Assembly: GCA_018398585.1 (NCBI GenBank)
Contig: JAGTTD010000002.1
Span: forward strand, 32,666,186 to 32,730,185
DNA: 64,000 bases
Source: Simmondsia chinensis
Taxonomy: Eukaryota; Streptophyta; Magnoliopsida; Caryophyllales; Simmondsiaceae
Direction: 5' to 3'
Shown here: positions 34,001-44,944 of the stretch, in pieces
How the letters are laid out: every line of letters begins with the position of its first letter
How positions within the stretch are numbered: position 1 is the stretch's first letter
The notes under the pieces: generated by a model
Seen by the model: the letters and a program-made list of their open reading frames with translations, nothing else
Told to the model about the DNA's origin: nothing
The model's database searches: none
Translations under genes and position numbers: made by a program

Positions 34001-35031
34001 GGCTTTGAAATATTGTTACTGAATGTCACGTCATAGGGACATGATCAGTAGGGGTCCACCTTAGTGAGTTTGAAGTTTGGCCGCTTCAAGGGGTGATTTT
34101 TGACAAAGGATTTGGCCCTGAAACACTCGCGAAGGGTATAGGACACAGGGCTTCATAAGTGTCAATCTGGGGGTTGTAGGGTGTGTACGGGGAGTACGCT
34201 TTGTGCGTGATTAGATAGTCGGTTAGTCAAATGGGTTGCATGGTTCAAAGCTTGATCTACCATTTTCGATCCGATTAACTGTAACAGTCTTTTCACTAGC
34301 CGGAGGTTCAATCGAGAGACACCCTCATTGATGCACAATAAGACCTCCTTTAATTTAGAAATGTTGTTTGTGAGAATGGTTATATTTTGAAAATAGTGGG
34401 GGATTGTTGACGTATTTTTAAAATAAGAATTGTTAATGAAATGAAGTGTTTGAGATTTGTCCCGATATTGTTTAAAGTGATTTTACATGAATATGATGTG
34501 TGTCGACACACAGGGCTCGTGTATCGACACACAATCTTATAGAACGGAAGTGCAGAGTCGTGTGTTGACACACAGAGCCCGTGTGTCAACAAACAATCTT
34601 ACAGAAGCACCTGAAATAGAGGTGTGTGTCGACACACGGGGCAATTTTTGATGGTTCTGATTCGCGGCTTTACCCGGGTTTTTTGTGCCTCTCTTGGGGT
34701 GTTTTTGAGGGACTTCTCTTTTCACATAATTTGCATATATTGCCACCACTTTTTTCAGATTTATGACACTTGATTTTATTGTTGCAATTGCAAGAGAAAT
34801 TTGTAAGAACTTGAGAATCAATTATTGAAAGTTCTTGGAAAAACACCATTCTCATTCATCTCTTCTATCTCTCTCTTTACACACTTTCACTTCATCGCAT
34901 TGGTTGTCGTTGTATCCTCGAGAATATTTCCTACACCGAAATAAGTCTTAAGGAAAGTGACTATACAGCCTCAAAACCTAAGATCTTTAGGATACCCGTT
35001 CTTGCGCGTTTTGCAAGAAATTACACTAACA
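31010..35031 (+). mobile_element. Second, incomplete member of the copia-2 family
   Basis: 31480-34400 aligns by eye with 26950-29705 of copia-2 (for example gttaatataactaatacat, cacatgttaggat, gtcatcaaagtg, cggacttgtatatttct in the same order). It ends in an LTR at 34405-35031. RNase H pieces lie at about 33480-33790. No 5' LTR is visible, and the left limit is uncertain. Its interior is likewise non-coding. Confidence 0.65.
34405..35031 (+). repeat. LTR of the second copia-2 family member
   Basis: 627 bp, TGTTGACG...CACTAACA. Holds tgtgtgtcgacacaca (34497-34512), a second gtgtgtcgacacac near 34624, and two variant copies between them. Diverged from the copia-2 LTRs but collinear. Confidence 0.75.
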
Positions 35032-35520
35032 CACCATTGGTTTTACCAAGTTTGCATAAAGGATCCATCGAAGTTTTACAGGATTTGCAGGCCAACATAC
35101 TTGCATGTTCAAGCAACTTAAGCGCTTATTCCTTTTGAAAAATATGAATCCTACATGTATTTCTTAATACCTCAATGCCTAAGAAATATTTAAGAGGTCC
35201 TAAATCCTTCAATTTAAACTCTCATCCATTGTTTTTTGTAGTTTTCAATTTCCTTTAAATCATTCTATGCTAGAATGACATCATCCACATACACTAAAAT
35301 AGCAATATAAGAATTTCGCCTTTTTCAAGTGAACCATTTGGCATCTAACCTTGCCATACCTTTCAAAGCTTTAACCAGTGAGATGTCAGGCATAGCCGCT
35401 TTAAAGAAACAGGTTTCCATGCCTCTTACCCAATCCATTCGTCTTCCAATGGACATGGTCCGAGATCAAAAAAGCATTAGAAGAAAATATACAAATGCGA
35501 GATTGATCTTACATTAGCTA
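35032..35520 (-). pseudogene. Copia-3 reverse transcriptase remnant
   Basis: On the minus strand: a degraded Y-V-D-D context (about 35300-35280, near VYVDDVIL), an IEGF/IKDLGPLKYFLG-like block and an ISQRKYI-like area toward 35100, with stops. It directly adjoins protease-type sequence, so integrase has been lost by deletion. Confidence 0.5.
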
Positions 35521-35667
35521 ACTTAAAGAAAGAAGATTAAAGCTAAACTCAGGAATAAACAACGCATTTTTAAGATGTATGTTGTCACTAAGTTTAACTA
35601 ATCCTTTCCTGTGAACCTTTACCCGAACATCAGTAGGTAATTTGTCATAGATGGGAGAGCAAAGATA

Positions 35668-35929
35668 CAGCAACAACAACAACGATAACAGACCCAATAC
35701 CTCAAGGGCTCCTACATAAGCGGGGTCTGGGAGGGGTGGATGTATGCAGCCTTACCCCTTCAGGGGTGTAACCCTACCGAGAGGCTGTTTCCGAGGACCC
35801 CCAACCTTATAGGGTCGGCAACACGAGGACTTCCAGGAGGTCACCATCCTGGCACTACTCTTACCCAAGCACGCTTAACTTCGGAGTTCTAATGGGGTCT
35901 GGTGTCTTAGTGCCTGGTAAATGAACCTT
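35668..35929 (-). mobile_element. 5S rRNA-headed SINE, copy B (best preserved)
   Basis: Direct repeat ggagagcaaagata (35654-35667) and ggagtgcaaagata (35930-35943). On the minus strand: 5S head 35929-35811 (cattagaactccgaagttaa, box A ttaagcgtgcttggg, box C gtgacctcctgg), then aggttgggggtcctcgg, aaacagcctctcgg, gtaaggctgcatacatccac, ccctcccagaccccgc, gagcccttgaggtattggg, and a (TTG)n end (35691-35668 as CAA repeats). No C-run expansion. It sits in the protease part of copia-3. Confidence 0.9.
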
Positions 35930-35943
35930 GGAGTGCAAAGATA

Positions 35944-36231
35944 AATGCAGGAAAATAATTGCACGCAACCAGAAATATGGTTTGTCGCGCTAGAATTCAA
36001 TATCCAAGTATCATTTGGACTTGACTGGCTCTTTTGAATAGCCAATGCAGAATGAAATGAATCATTTGAGCAATAAGAACTATTACTAAACAAGTAGAGA
36101 GAAGCGCTTTTCTTTTTTTTTTTTTGGTAGACCATGAAAAAAAAGTAGGCTTTTACACCACGAGTCAATGTGAAGCAGCGTTTCCTTGGGTAGCCAACTG
36201 TGAGCTCAACAAAGTGAGTAATTGCTAACAT
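35944..36231 (-). pseudogene. Copia-3 gag end and protease start
   Basis: The minus-strand reading gives SSPNDTWILNSSATNHISGC: the WILDSGATNH protease motif with catalytic Asp replaced by Asn and G by S. The rest of the protease continues past the SINE at about 35650-35560 (VKLSDNIHLKNALFIPEFSF). Confidence 0.6.
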
Positions 36232-36299
36232 TCCTCATTAAACATAGGAAGGGAAAGAGACTTTTGGTTTGTACTTCCCTGTTTAGTCTTTTGATCAGT

Positions 36300-37323
36300 T
36301 AGGACATTGTGATGGACAAAATCTCGGAGGAAAATTGGTTAGAACTAGAGTTCTTATTCTTGGCCTTAAAACCAAGAGCATAACCATGTAGCTTATAACA
36401 CTTATTCACAAGATGACTGAAAATGCTGTAATGACTACACATCGGTATATCTTTCTTTGTGGGCCTAGAACGAGTATTTTGCTCATTGGTCTTGAGGCCA
36501 TCACCAGAGACACAGAGACATGAACACTATCACCAGAATCATTAGTAAACTGAGTCTGCTTTTCTTATTGAACTGCTATCACAAAAATGACATTCATGTT
36601 TGGAAGAGGATCCATCGATAGGATATGATCCCTTAAGTATAAGAAACATTACGACCCATCAAAAAGCCACAGTATTATCCTCTTATCATTCCACCAAAAC
36701 AGCTTTGTTTACACCATAAGTACAACACTTGCAAGAACAAGCAGGAAGAGGGAAAGTCCAAGAAGTTCATCCCATAATAATTTCACTTTGAAAAATAAGG
36801 AACAAATCCCATATTTCCTTACTTTGAAGAAGAAATATACTTCATTACTTGAAAGATTCTTGGATCATTGTTTTGAGCAAATCTTTCTTTAATATCAAGC
36901 CAAATTTCACGTGAAGTATTACCATAAATGATCCTCGCCGCAATATCCTCATAAACAAACTTAAGTATCCAAGAGATAATCATACTATCACACCTATACC
37001 ATCTCTCAAAATTTGGATCATCCTCATTGGAACAGTCGATTGAACCATTAACAAAACCGAGCTTATTTTAGATCTCCAGGCAACAAACATAGCATGTTTC
37101 CATGTGTAGTGATTTTCATAACCTTTTAGAATTTAATTAACAAGAGTGTTAATGGGAGCATCACTATTGGTAAGAAAGATTGTAGAAGTAAGTTCCTTCG
37201 GTGGAATAATGGTGGAGAGTTGCACCTTGGCATCTTGATGCACTTCTTGTACTAGTTCTCTAGAAGCACCAGGCTAGAGCCCACTAGCAAAGGAATTTTG
37301 TCCAACATCTTGGTTTTGCTCCA
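36300..37323 (-). pseudogene. Copia-3 gag remnant
   Basis: Starts MEQNQDVGQNSFASGL (minus strand from about 37323). Across frames it gives YHTWKHAMFVA, KLGFVNGSIDCSNEDDPNFERW, IISWILKFVYEDIAARIIYG and REIWLDIKERFAQNNDPRIF, the standard order of the UBN2-type gag of plant Ty1-copia. Frameshifts and stops throughout. Confidence 0.65.
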
Positions 37324-37384
37324 TGAGAAAATGAAATCAATGCAAAAAGGAAAACAATCAAGACGAAACACAGACAAAGCTCTG

Positions 37385-37395
37385 CTCTGATACCA
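37385..37395 (-). other. Primer-binding site of copia-3
   Basis: Minus strand TGGTATCAGAG next to the LTR beginning at 37396; initiator Met tRNA type. Confidence 0.8.
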
Positions 37396-37610
37396 TGAAA
37401 GTTTTGATCAGACTTTTGATATAATCCAATCGACCATGATGAAAGAGAAAGATTTAAATATTCATTCAATAGAAAGTTTTAGATTTAGAGAGAGATTTCT
37501 CTCATGGAAGAATGAGAACGAAGTAGACTAAGAATTTGTTACCATTGAAATTAATCACCAGCTAAAATCCAATGGCTAGTATATAGCTTTACATCCATCA
37601 AGAGCTAACA
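37396..37610 (-). repeat. Copia-3 right LTR
   Basis: 215 bp, TGAAAG...GCTAACA. Short, as is usual for this copia type. Confidence 0.7.
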
Positions 37611-38876
37611 AAAGAAAATTTGTTAACAAAAGCCCTCAATCAAAAACAGAATTGGAGGAAACCCATTAATAACCAATCTTTCTTTGACTAACTACATTCT
37701 AATCGTTATTCTTCATTCTTCAACATTATCAATCCTAATTATAAGAAGAGTAATGTTATAGGCATTCATGTATTTGATTTGTATATCTAGTCTAAATAAC
37801 AAAAGCTTATTAGATTTTAGAAAAATAACTAATTTCACATTATCTTTTATGATTAAATAATTTTGATACATCATTAGTTATATAAATTATATATATTTAG
37901 CATTTTTTTACGACATAAATTATGAATTCAATATTAAATAGTATGTAAGTATGTGAGTTATTTTTAGCAAAGTTAATAGAATACATCCTACACAATAGAC
38001 TAAGGTTCAAATTGTATGATAATAATATTTTTCCTGAGTATGAGAGATTATGTTTCAGTCAATATATATATTTTTCCCCTCAAGAATTTAATAATAATAT
38101 ATATACAATAAATTATTTTGGTTATAAAGGAGAAAATGACATCCTTACAATAAAATGTCGTAGACATTTGGGCGGAACCTTTTTCGTTTTACCCAGACAT
38201 CCTTAGTCCCACATTAATTTCAAAATAAATCCCATGACAATTTAAATAATGAAATTGATTTTTTTAAATTGGATGAAAAATTTAAAAGAAAAAAATTACT
38301 TGAACTTAAAAATCATTTGAGGTTAAAGATTTTGAGAAGGAAATGACATTTCCTCTAACCAAATTAGGTAAATGTAACATTTTCCACATCTTAAAAGAAG
38401 TGTTTCCCCCACAAAAATTGGATCTGGTCGAGTTGTGTTAGGACCTAAGATCTTTGACTCAAACCTAACTTTTTAAATTAGGTCCGGATTAACTGATTAT
38501 GTTGATTCAAAATTGCCAAGTATGGGAATAAACGACCAAAGCACCCTTTGTTTAAACTTAGACTCTATATCCCTTAATGAGTTAGAGTTTAACCGAGCAT
38601 TTAGTGAGATTTTAACTTGTATAAACTCGATAAAATAAAATATTAGTATGCTCAAGATTCACCTCCATTTGACTCATCTATCTAATAGTAGGGTGCAAAT
38701 GGTACAAGACTGGATCGAAGATTGAACTATCTCAAATCATGAGACTGTATTCTAGACCGATTTAAATTGTGTTTGTTCTATTAAACACCAGTTAGAAAAA
38801 TGATCGGATTGGATTGTTTTCATTCATTTTCCAAGCAAGCAAGTGTAAGTACAAGGAAAAAATGTTTTCAAACAGA
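37611..38876. other. AT-rich spacer, no gene seen
   Basis: Contains scattered short AT repeats and no reading frame with recognisable similarity. Confidence 0.4.
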
Positions 38877-38919
38877 AATAGAAATTTAGATTTTTTAAAT
38901 ATAGGTAAAGACCGAGCTG

Positions 38920-39480
38920 AACCCCTCTAGGACGCCCTCTCAAGAGAGGGAATCCAAGGCCTTAGCTCTTGAAATAGTGAGTAGGGCACGGGAGGGAGCA
39001 TAATCCTATAAAGAAATCTCTGCACTCTCATAACCTGCACCGGCTAACCAATCTACCAAACGATTTGCTTTTCCAAAAACATGAGAAAAAGAAATACACT
39101 ATAGGGAAGAACTAATGGAATGAATATCATCCACGATGGTCCTGATGTCTGTAAGGCAAGTACAAGCTCCTTCAAGCACCTTAATGACCGTTTCATTGTC
39201 TCCTTCCAAACTGATCCTCTAGGTCTCCATCTTAACAGCATGAAAAAGCCCATCTCTAGCTATAATAGCTTCAGCCACTATAATCAAGGCATTACTGAGC
39301 TTTCTAGTACCTACAAGGATAATTTCGCCGTGAGAATCATGTCTAATAAAACCTACTGTCACTAAGTATCTACATTTCGAACCGTCAAAGTTGATCTTAA
39401 TCCACCTCTGGCTGGGAGGGACCTAAGAGACCCAGTTGGAATGATTTGAACCTTTTCTCTAAGAATTGTCATCGCCCCCT
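38920..39480 (-). pseudogene. LINE-2 RNase H domain
   Basis: Minus-strand translation around 39400-39090: INFDGS-K, VGFIRHDSHGEIILV, NALIIVAEAIIARDGLFHA, SLEGDNETVIKVLEG. First Asp, Glu-containing AEA block and later Asp are all in place, so this is a typical LINE RVT_3 RNase H fold, broken by a stop and frameshifts. Confidence 0.65.
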
Positions 39481-39503
39481 TACTCAAGTTTACTGCAACA
39501 ACT

Positions 39504-39893
39504 TCAATCATAAGACATTTGTTTGGCCAAAATGATAGGTTTGAAAGGCCCAGCTTTTATACCCTTAAAGATAGCATGATTCTTGCCTTTCCAAATATGC
39601 CAATAGAGAATTATGAGCTTTGAGAGTTTCCTACTCCTCTTTTTACTTCTCAACTCATTCGCAGACGTGAGACCTCTAGAAATTGAGGGAAGCCAGCTAA
39701 GAGAATGAGCAGAACTCTTAATGTCCAAAGCACAAGGGTAAGAAAGCAAGACATGCAAGGTATCTTCATTCTCCACCTCGCACCAAACATAGGGTCGAGA
39801 GAACCCACGAATATGTTTTCTGATTTGGGTCCCAATGGCAAGGTAGTAATTAAAGCTTGCCACAGAAAGATTTTGATCTTTGAGAGTGTTCAT
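39504..39893 (-). pseudogene. LINE-2 zinc-binding (zf-RVT) region
   Basis: Minus-strand reading: KDQNLSVASFNYYLAIGTQI, WCEVENEDTLHVLLSYPCAL, ILYWHIWKGKNHAIF. The C-X(n)-E-x-x-H-x-x-x-C layout is that of plant LINE zf-RVT domains. It begins right at the LTR-element insertion. Confidence 0.65.
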
Positions 39894-39904
39894 GATGTTT
39901 GGGG

Positions 39905-40672
39905 TTAGTATGTTTAAACATCATTCTGGAGTTCTATATAAGACGGGGTATGTTAAGATGAGCTGAACTCAAGCTCTAACTACACGTTTGGCTTGATATT
40001 CCATGCAAGATTGCACAAACGGTTAGAGGGGCCCATGGAATACCCTATGGGAGATCCCTCCAACGCTCAAATCAATATAGATCTCATGAAATAATAATAA
40101 AAGCAGGTAATAAATAGACATAATAGATGTAAGATCCTTAGCCTAAGAGGAATAGTAGACTTGAACGATTATTACTCCGGAGAGATGATCAATAGCGAGA
40201 GGGAAGAGGGAGGTGTGTAGTCTCTTCTTGTGGATGAATATGTCCCCTTCTCATATCATACTCCCCTTTTTATATTTGTCCATGCCCTCTTTTACAAAGG
40301 CACATCTACCCCATTCTCTTTGTGCCACTTGTCACTATGTGACACGTGGCGCCTTCCGGGGGTAGCTCACTTATTTGGTATTTTTAGGTCTAATCTTCTA
40401 ATTTAATTCTAGTGTATTATTATCTAATTTTTATATATTAATTACCTGCTCATTGTACTCATAGCATTGAGGCAATGAGTACAGTGCAAGTAAGTATCGG
40501 CCGAGTATATACCAGGTGTGTAGGTACCGGGTGAGTATATAGCAGGCGCGTAGGTACCAAGCAAGTACATACCGAGTGTGTAACCCAAAATAAGTATAAC
40601 CCTCAATCCTTTTATAACTAATCAATCCATATAAATTACACGCCTAGCAAACTACCCCCTTTATTATAAACA
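39905..40672. repeat. LTR-X left LTR
   Basis: Shares with the right copy the gattattactccgg, ggatgaatatgtccccttct, gacacgtggcgcctt and ttatatattaattacctgct blocks, and a set of gagtatatacc / gtgtaggtacc tandem units (about 40495-40590). The first 240 bp have no counterpart in the right LTR. Confidence 0.65.
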
Positions 40673-41627
40673 TATAGTCCCTCTACTCCGCGGGCGAACC
40701 TCGGTTACTCGAAGTTCAGCCATGGAGCATATTACGCGTCGGTCTTTAACCATAGCTTGCTATTGGACAATGTCTGCATGAGTGATGGAGGTATTCAATG
40801 TTATGTCTTGGACCTTCATAGTTGTTATTCCTGTGTGTTTTGAACTTTACCCGAAGTCAATAAAGTGTATAACCTGAATAGGATGTGTAGCGAAGTGTCC
40901 GGCGCTTAATAGGGTATTTAAAACTTCATTCACCTTAACAGGACGTTTAGTCCATTACGGAACTTAATAGAGCGTTTTATCTCTTTGTTTGTTTGGATGG
41001 AGCAGTTTTTATTTTCGTAGGAATGTTTAAAGGAATCTGAGCCTCTTGGGCCTTCCAAAGCCTAGATTATTTAAAGCATTTTGCTCCTTTATTCCTATAA
41101 GCGCTCATGGCTTGGGCTTTATGCGATAAGCATGTAAGGATATCATTATCACGACTAGCCACTTAGTATATGTGCATTTAATTAGTAACTTCCATAAAGC
41201 GAAGAGTATGATGCATTTAACTCAACTTACTTTGATAAGTAAGGCACGTTTCGCCAAAGTTGGAGGTGGTTAATTCAATATGCCTGGCTACAATATAGTC
41301 AATATGTATAACACGCCTAGACAAAACCCAAGCATCTAGTATGTGGCGTTATTGGTTTAGCGCTAAAATGAATAGCCAAAGTGAATAGTATGTAACATAC
41401 CTGAATGAAACAAAGGGGGTGAATATACTCCATCATTCTACAATCAAGGAGGGTAAGTATGTCATATTGGGCCGATGGTAATGGACACGTCAACGATGTG
41501 ACTATCATGCAACTAGTCAAAAGTTGTATCATGGAGACGAGTATATCATTGAAATCTATAGTTCACATGTGTCAAAACTATAAATCACTTGTGCTAAATG
41601 AAAATATAATTAAATAATGGTGATGAG

Positions 41628-42115
41628 TGTGTTGCACCCATATAGCTCTCAAGTGGGTTATCGTGATAAGTATTGCACCCGTTATGGGTGATTGCACTAG
41701 GGCAGACCATGGTGATAGGTATTGCACCCATTGCAAGTGACTGCACCAAGGCGAACCATGGTGATGAGTATTGCATCTATTATGGGTGATTACACCAGGG
41801 CAGACCGTGGTGATAGGTATTGCACTCATTGCAAGTGATTGCACTAAGGTGGACCATGGTGGTGAGTATTACACCCATTGTGGACGATTGCACCAGGGCA
41901 AACTATGGTGATGGGTATGGCACCCGTTGCGGGTGATTGCATCAGAGCGGATCATAGTGATTAGTATTGCACCTGTTTCGGGTGATTGCACCAGAGTAGG
42001 CCATGGTTAAAGGTATTACACTCGTTGCGGGTGATTGCACCAGGGCGGACCATGGTGATAAGTATTACACCCGTTGCAAGTGATTACACCAAGATGAACC
42101 ATGGTGATGAATATG
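41628..42115 (+). repeat. 49-bp tandem array in LTR-X
   Basis: About ten copies of a 49-bp unit containing accatggtgat, gtattgcaccc and gggtgattgcaccag. The ccat marker recurs at 41707, 41756, 41805 (ccgt) and 41854, exactly 49 bp apart. Copies differ by a few bases each. Confidence 0.9.
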
Positions 42116-43819
42116 TACTTGGGTAGTCATCAGGCGTCATGTATAAGATACCTGGATAAAGCTGAGCACAATCAGGGGAATAAATCAAACCAAACGAGTC
42201 AATATAATACACTTATTTGATAATAAATGTTTTGAGGATAAATATCAAAATACATACAAGTTGGTAGAAATAACACACTTTTAAGACTATTACCTGCTAA
42301 GCAATAAACTTATGGTATATCATCCTCAAAGGATGTCCATGGCTAACATTCGTCTATCCTCAACATTTATCTATGGATTGATGAGCTTGGCATGACTCAT
42401 GTTGAGTGATTATAAGTAAACCACATTAACCCTTGATAATGCTTGGATGACAAGTATTTATGTGTAATGTGTGACTTAACAATGATGAGCCTTCAATAGC
42501 TTTATATTAAGACACTTATACTAACATCGCATATTACTAGTGCAACAAGGTGAGTTCGTAATGTACGTACGATGAAAAGCATTTAGGGGTGTAATTATCA
42601 AGGCGTAAATGTTTTCCAATATATAGCAACCTTCTTATTCTAATCTCAAGGCTGCAAATTAATTTTAAGGACCCAGTAATCTTTTATTGCATATTATCTT
42701 GTCGATAGCAACCATTGTTAGATTGAGCAGGCTAAGAAAGGAGTTCCAAACTACTTGTAAGAAAGTTTAAGACTATCTTGAAATCGGTTATTGCAGATAT
42801 TGAACTAGTTCATTTCTATTGTTATCCGTTCAGATTGCTATATTCTGAAGGGGCTTTTACTATTAAGTTGTCATTTATGCCCCTACTTCATCGGGAGTAG
42901 GGTGGTTATAGCCACCTTTACTATCTTTGGAGATGTGTGAGGAAGTATTTTTTATTCTTTGATACCTATTCTCATATTGGGCATGCTTTGTGATTGTCAA
43001 GAATTCGCTGTATAGGTTCTAATATTAATTAGATGTTGCAACAGAGCATATGCAAGGCGTAGCTTCTTAAAGTAAGCTAATAAAGATTTAACTCAAAATC
43101 CCAATTTTCCGAAAAGTTTGGTCAATAGAGTCGTAGTGTATCAAATCAAGTTAAACTTTTTCTATGCCTACCCCTACATTCATTCCTAATTGTTATGTCT
43201 CAAGTATCGAATGTTTAGAAAAAGAGGAAGAATTGAGATATTTAATGAGGGAAGATATTATTGTATTCCCTTACATGATTTGGTTTTGCGGATAAATGAA
43301 CAAGAATAACTAGGAGTACAAGGATAAGGTGTATTCGCCAAACATAGCATTTGGCCACTGCGTATATAATTACGATGATAGTTAATAAGCACTTAGAGCT
43401 AAGTGGACAAAAGCGACGTCTTACACTACTCTTATTAAGTCATTAACTAATAGTGGTACCCAACTAACAAAAAGTTGAATAGAGCGTGGGTTGCTCAAGT
43501 GTTGTACCATGTGTGATCCATGGTGGATCTTTGAGTTAGAAATGTTATATTGAATCGCGATAGGCGACTAATTTTCCTAATTATCATTTGATCTCCGACT
43601 CGTAGTGAGTAACGAAGTCTTCTAAATGTATCACGATGTTGTGTTACATGACATGAGTAAGGGTGAAGCTCACCGGCTCTTAAAGGGATTGTGTCTCATG
43701 GATGAGTAGTTCCCGACCTGTGGTCGCTCTGATATGATTTGTATCATGCAAAAGAAATGTATTCACACTCATTGTTGATTGTAAAGCCTCTCGATTTTAG
43801 AAGGGTTTACCATTTGTGA

Positions 43820-44445
43820 TAGAAATGATGTCCAACCTATGATCCAGGGGTGAAGTCCCCCAGTCTTAAAAATAATTTATGCCACCAAGACAATGAAGTC
43901 TAAGGTATGAATTGGGTTGAAGTCCCCTGTCTAAAAATGATTTAGGCTGCTGGGATAACGAAATCTGAGTTATGAATTGGGACGCAGTCTCCTAGTCCTA
44001 AAATGACTTACACCATTAAGATAAGGAAATTTAAGTTATGAATTAGGGCGAAGTCCCCCTATCCGAAGATGATTTACACCACCAAGACAAGGAAATGAAG
44101 GTTGCGAATTGGGGCGGAGTCCCTCTATTCGAAGATGATTTACACCACCAAGACAAGGAAATGAAGGTTTCGAATTGGGGCGAAGTCCCCTTGTCCGAAA
44201 ATGATCTACACCACCAAGACAAGGAAATGAAATCTTATTCATGATTGAGGCGAAGTCCCCTAGTCCTAAAACGATTCGTGCCACTAAATGAGATTTAATT
44301 CATGACTGAGATGAGGTACCCCAATCCTAAACTGATTTATGCCATTGTTAAGGAAATGAAGTCTAATTTATGGCTGAGGTAAAGTACCCCAGTCCTAAAT
44401 TGATTCGCCCCACTATTAAGGAAATGAAATTTAATTCATGACTGA
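43820..44445 (+). repeat. 66-bp tandem array in LTR-X
   Basis: About nine to ten units with gcgaagtcccc, gatttacaccaccaagacaa and ggaaatgaa. The central units are 66 bp (markers at 44048, 44114, 44180); outer units are degenerate and shorter. It adjoins the truncated right LTR. Confidence 0.9.
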
Positions 44446-44454
44446 GAGGAGTAA

Positions 44455-44939
44455 AAAGTTTGAATGATTATTACTCCGGATAAACGATCAATAGTGAGAG
44501 GGAAAAGGGAGGCGTGTAGTCACTTCTTGTGGATGAATATGTCCCCTTCTCATATCATGCTCCCCTTTTATATTTGTCCATGCCCTCTTTTACAAAGGCA
44601 TGTCCGCCTCCTCTCTTCGTGCCATTTGTGACACGTGGCACCTTCCATGGTAGTTGGCTTATTTGGTATTTTCAGGTGCAATTTTCTAAAAGTCTAGTTT
44701 ATTATTACTTAATTTTTATATATTAATTACCTGCTTATTGTACTAGTAGCATTGAAGCAATGAGTATAGGGCGAGTATATACAGGCATGTACATACCAGG
44801 AGAGTATATACCAAGCGTGTAGATAGCGAGCGAGTATATACCGGGCATGTAACCCAAATAAGTACAACTTTTAACCCTTTTATAACTAACCGATCCGCAT
44901 AAATTACTGCCTAGCAAGCTATCCCTTTTATTATAAACA
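44455..44939. repeat. LTR-X right LTR (5' part missing)
   Basis: 485 bp collinear with 40150-40672, including the TA-rich segment and the tandem gagtatata units. Confidence 0.7.
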
Positions 44940-44944
44940 CGGGG

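Larger units (their letters stand above)
23789..37610 (-). mobile_element. Decayed Ty1-copia element 3, host to nested insertions
   Basis: The right LTR is 37396-37610 (215 bp). The left LTR begins at 23789 (TGTTATGGTC...), is cut at 23809 by copia-2, and continues at 30387-30571 (ctaatccaatcg, ttgaatattcattca, gaatgaagtacactaagaat blocks shared with 37430-37540). The possible TSD is aaaaa/aaaga. Minus orientation is set by the primer site at 37385-37395. Gag, protease and part of RT are present; integrase is absent. Nested inserts are copia-2, a copia-2 relative and a 5S-headed SINE. Confidence 0.6.
39905..44939. mobile_element. Non-coding LTR element with two tandem arrays (LTR-X)
   Basis: Inserted in LINE-2 with flanks tgggg (39900-39904) and cgggg (44940-44944). 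The LINE reading frame joins across it. Left LTR about 39905-40672. The right LTR is recognisable from about 44455 to 44939, both ending ttattataaaca. The interior has no protein similarity and no usual primer site after the left LTR. It holds a 49-bp array and a 66-bp array. A LARD-like non-autonomous element; superfamily and orientation not determined. Confidence 0.7.

Noticed and set aside
41578..41844. Repetitive protein encoded by the 49-bp array
   Set aside because: Open frames follow from the repeat unit and occur in more than one frame; no start context or conservation.
44036..44284. 22-residue-repeat protein from the 66-bp array
   Set aside because: The unit length is a multiple of three, so a frame stays open automatically; no other evidence of a gene.
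41628..44445. CRISPR-like array
   Set aside because: Units are directly tandem without unique spacers, in a plant LTR element.
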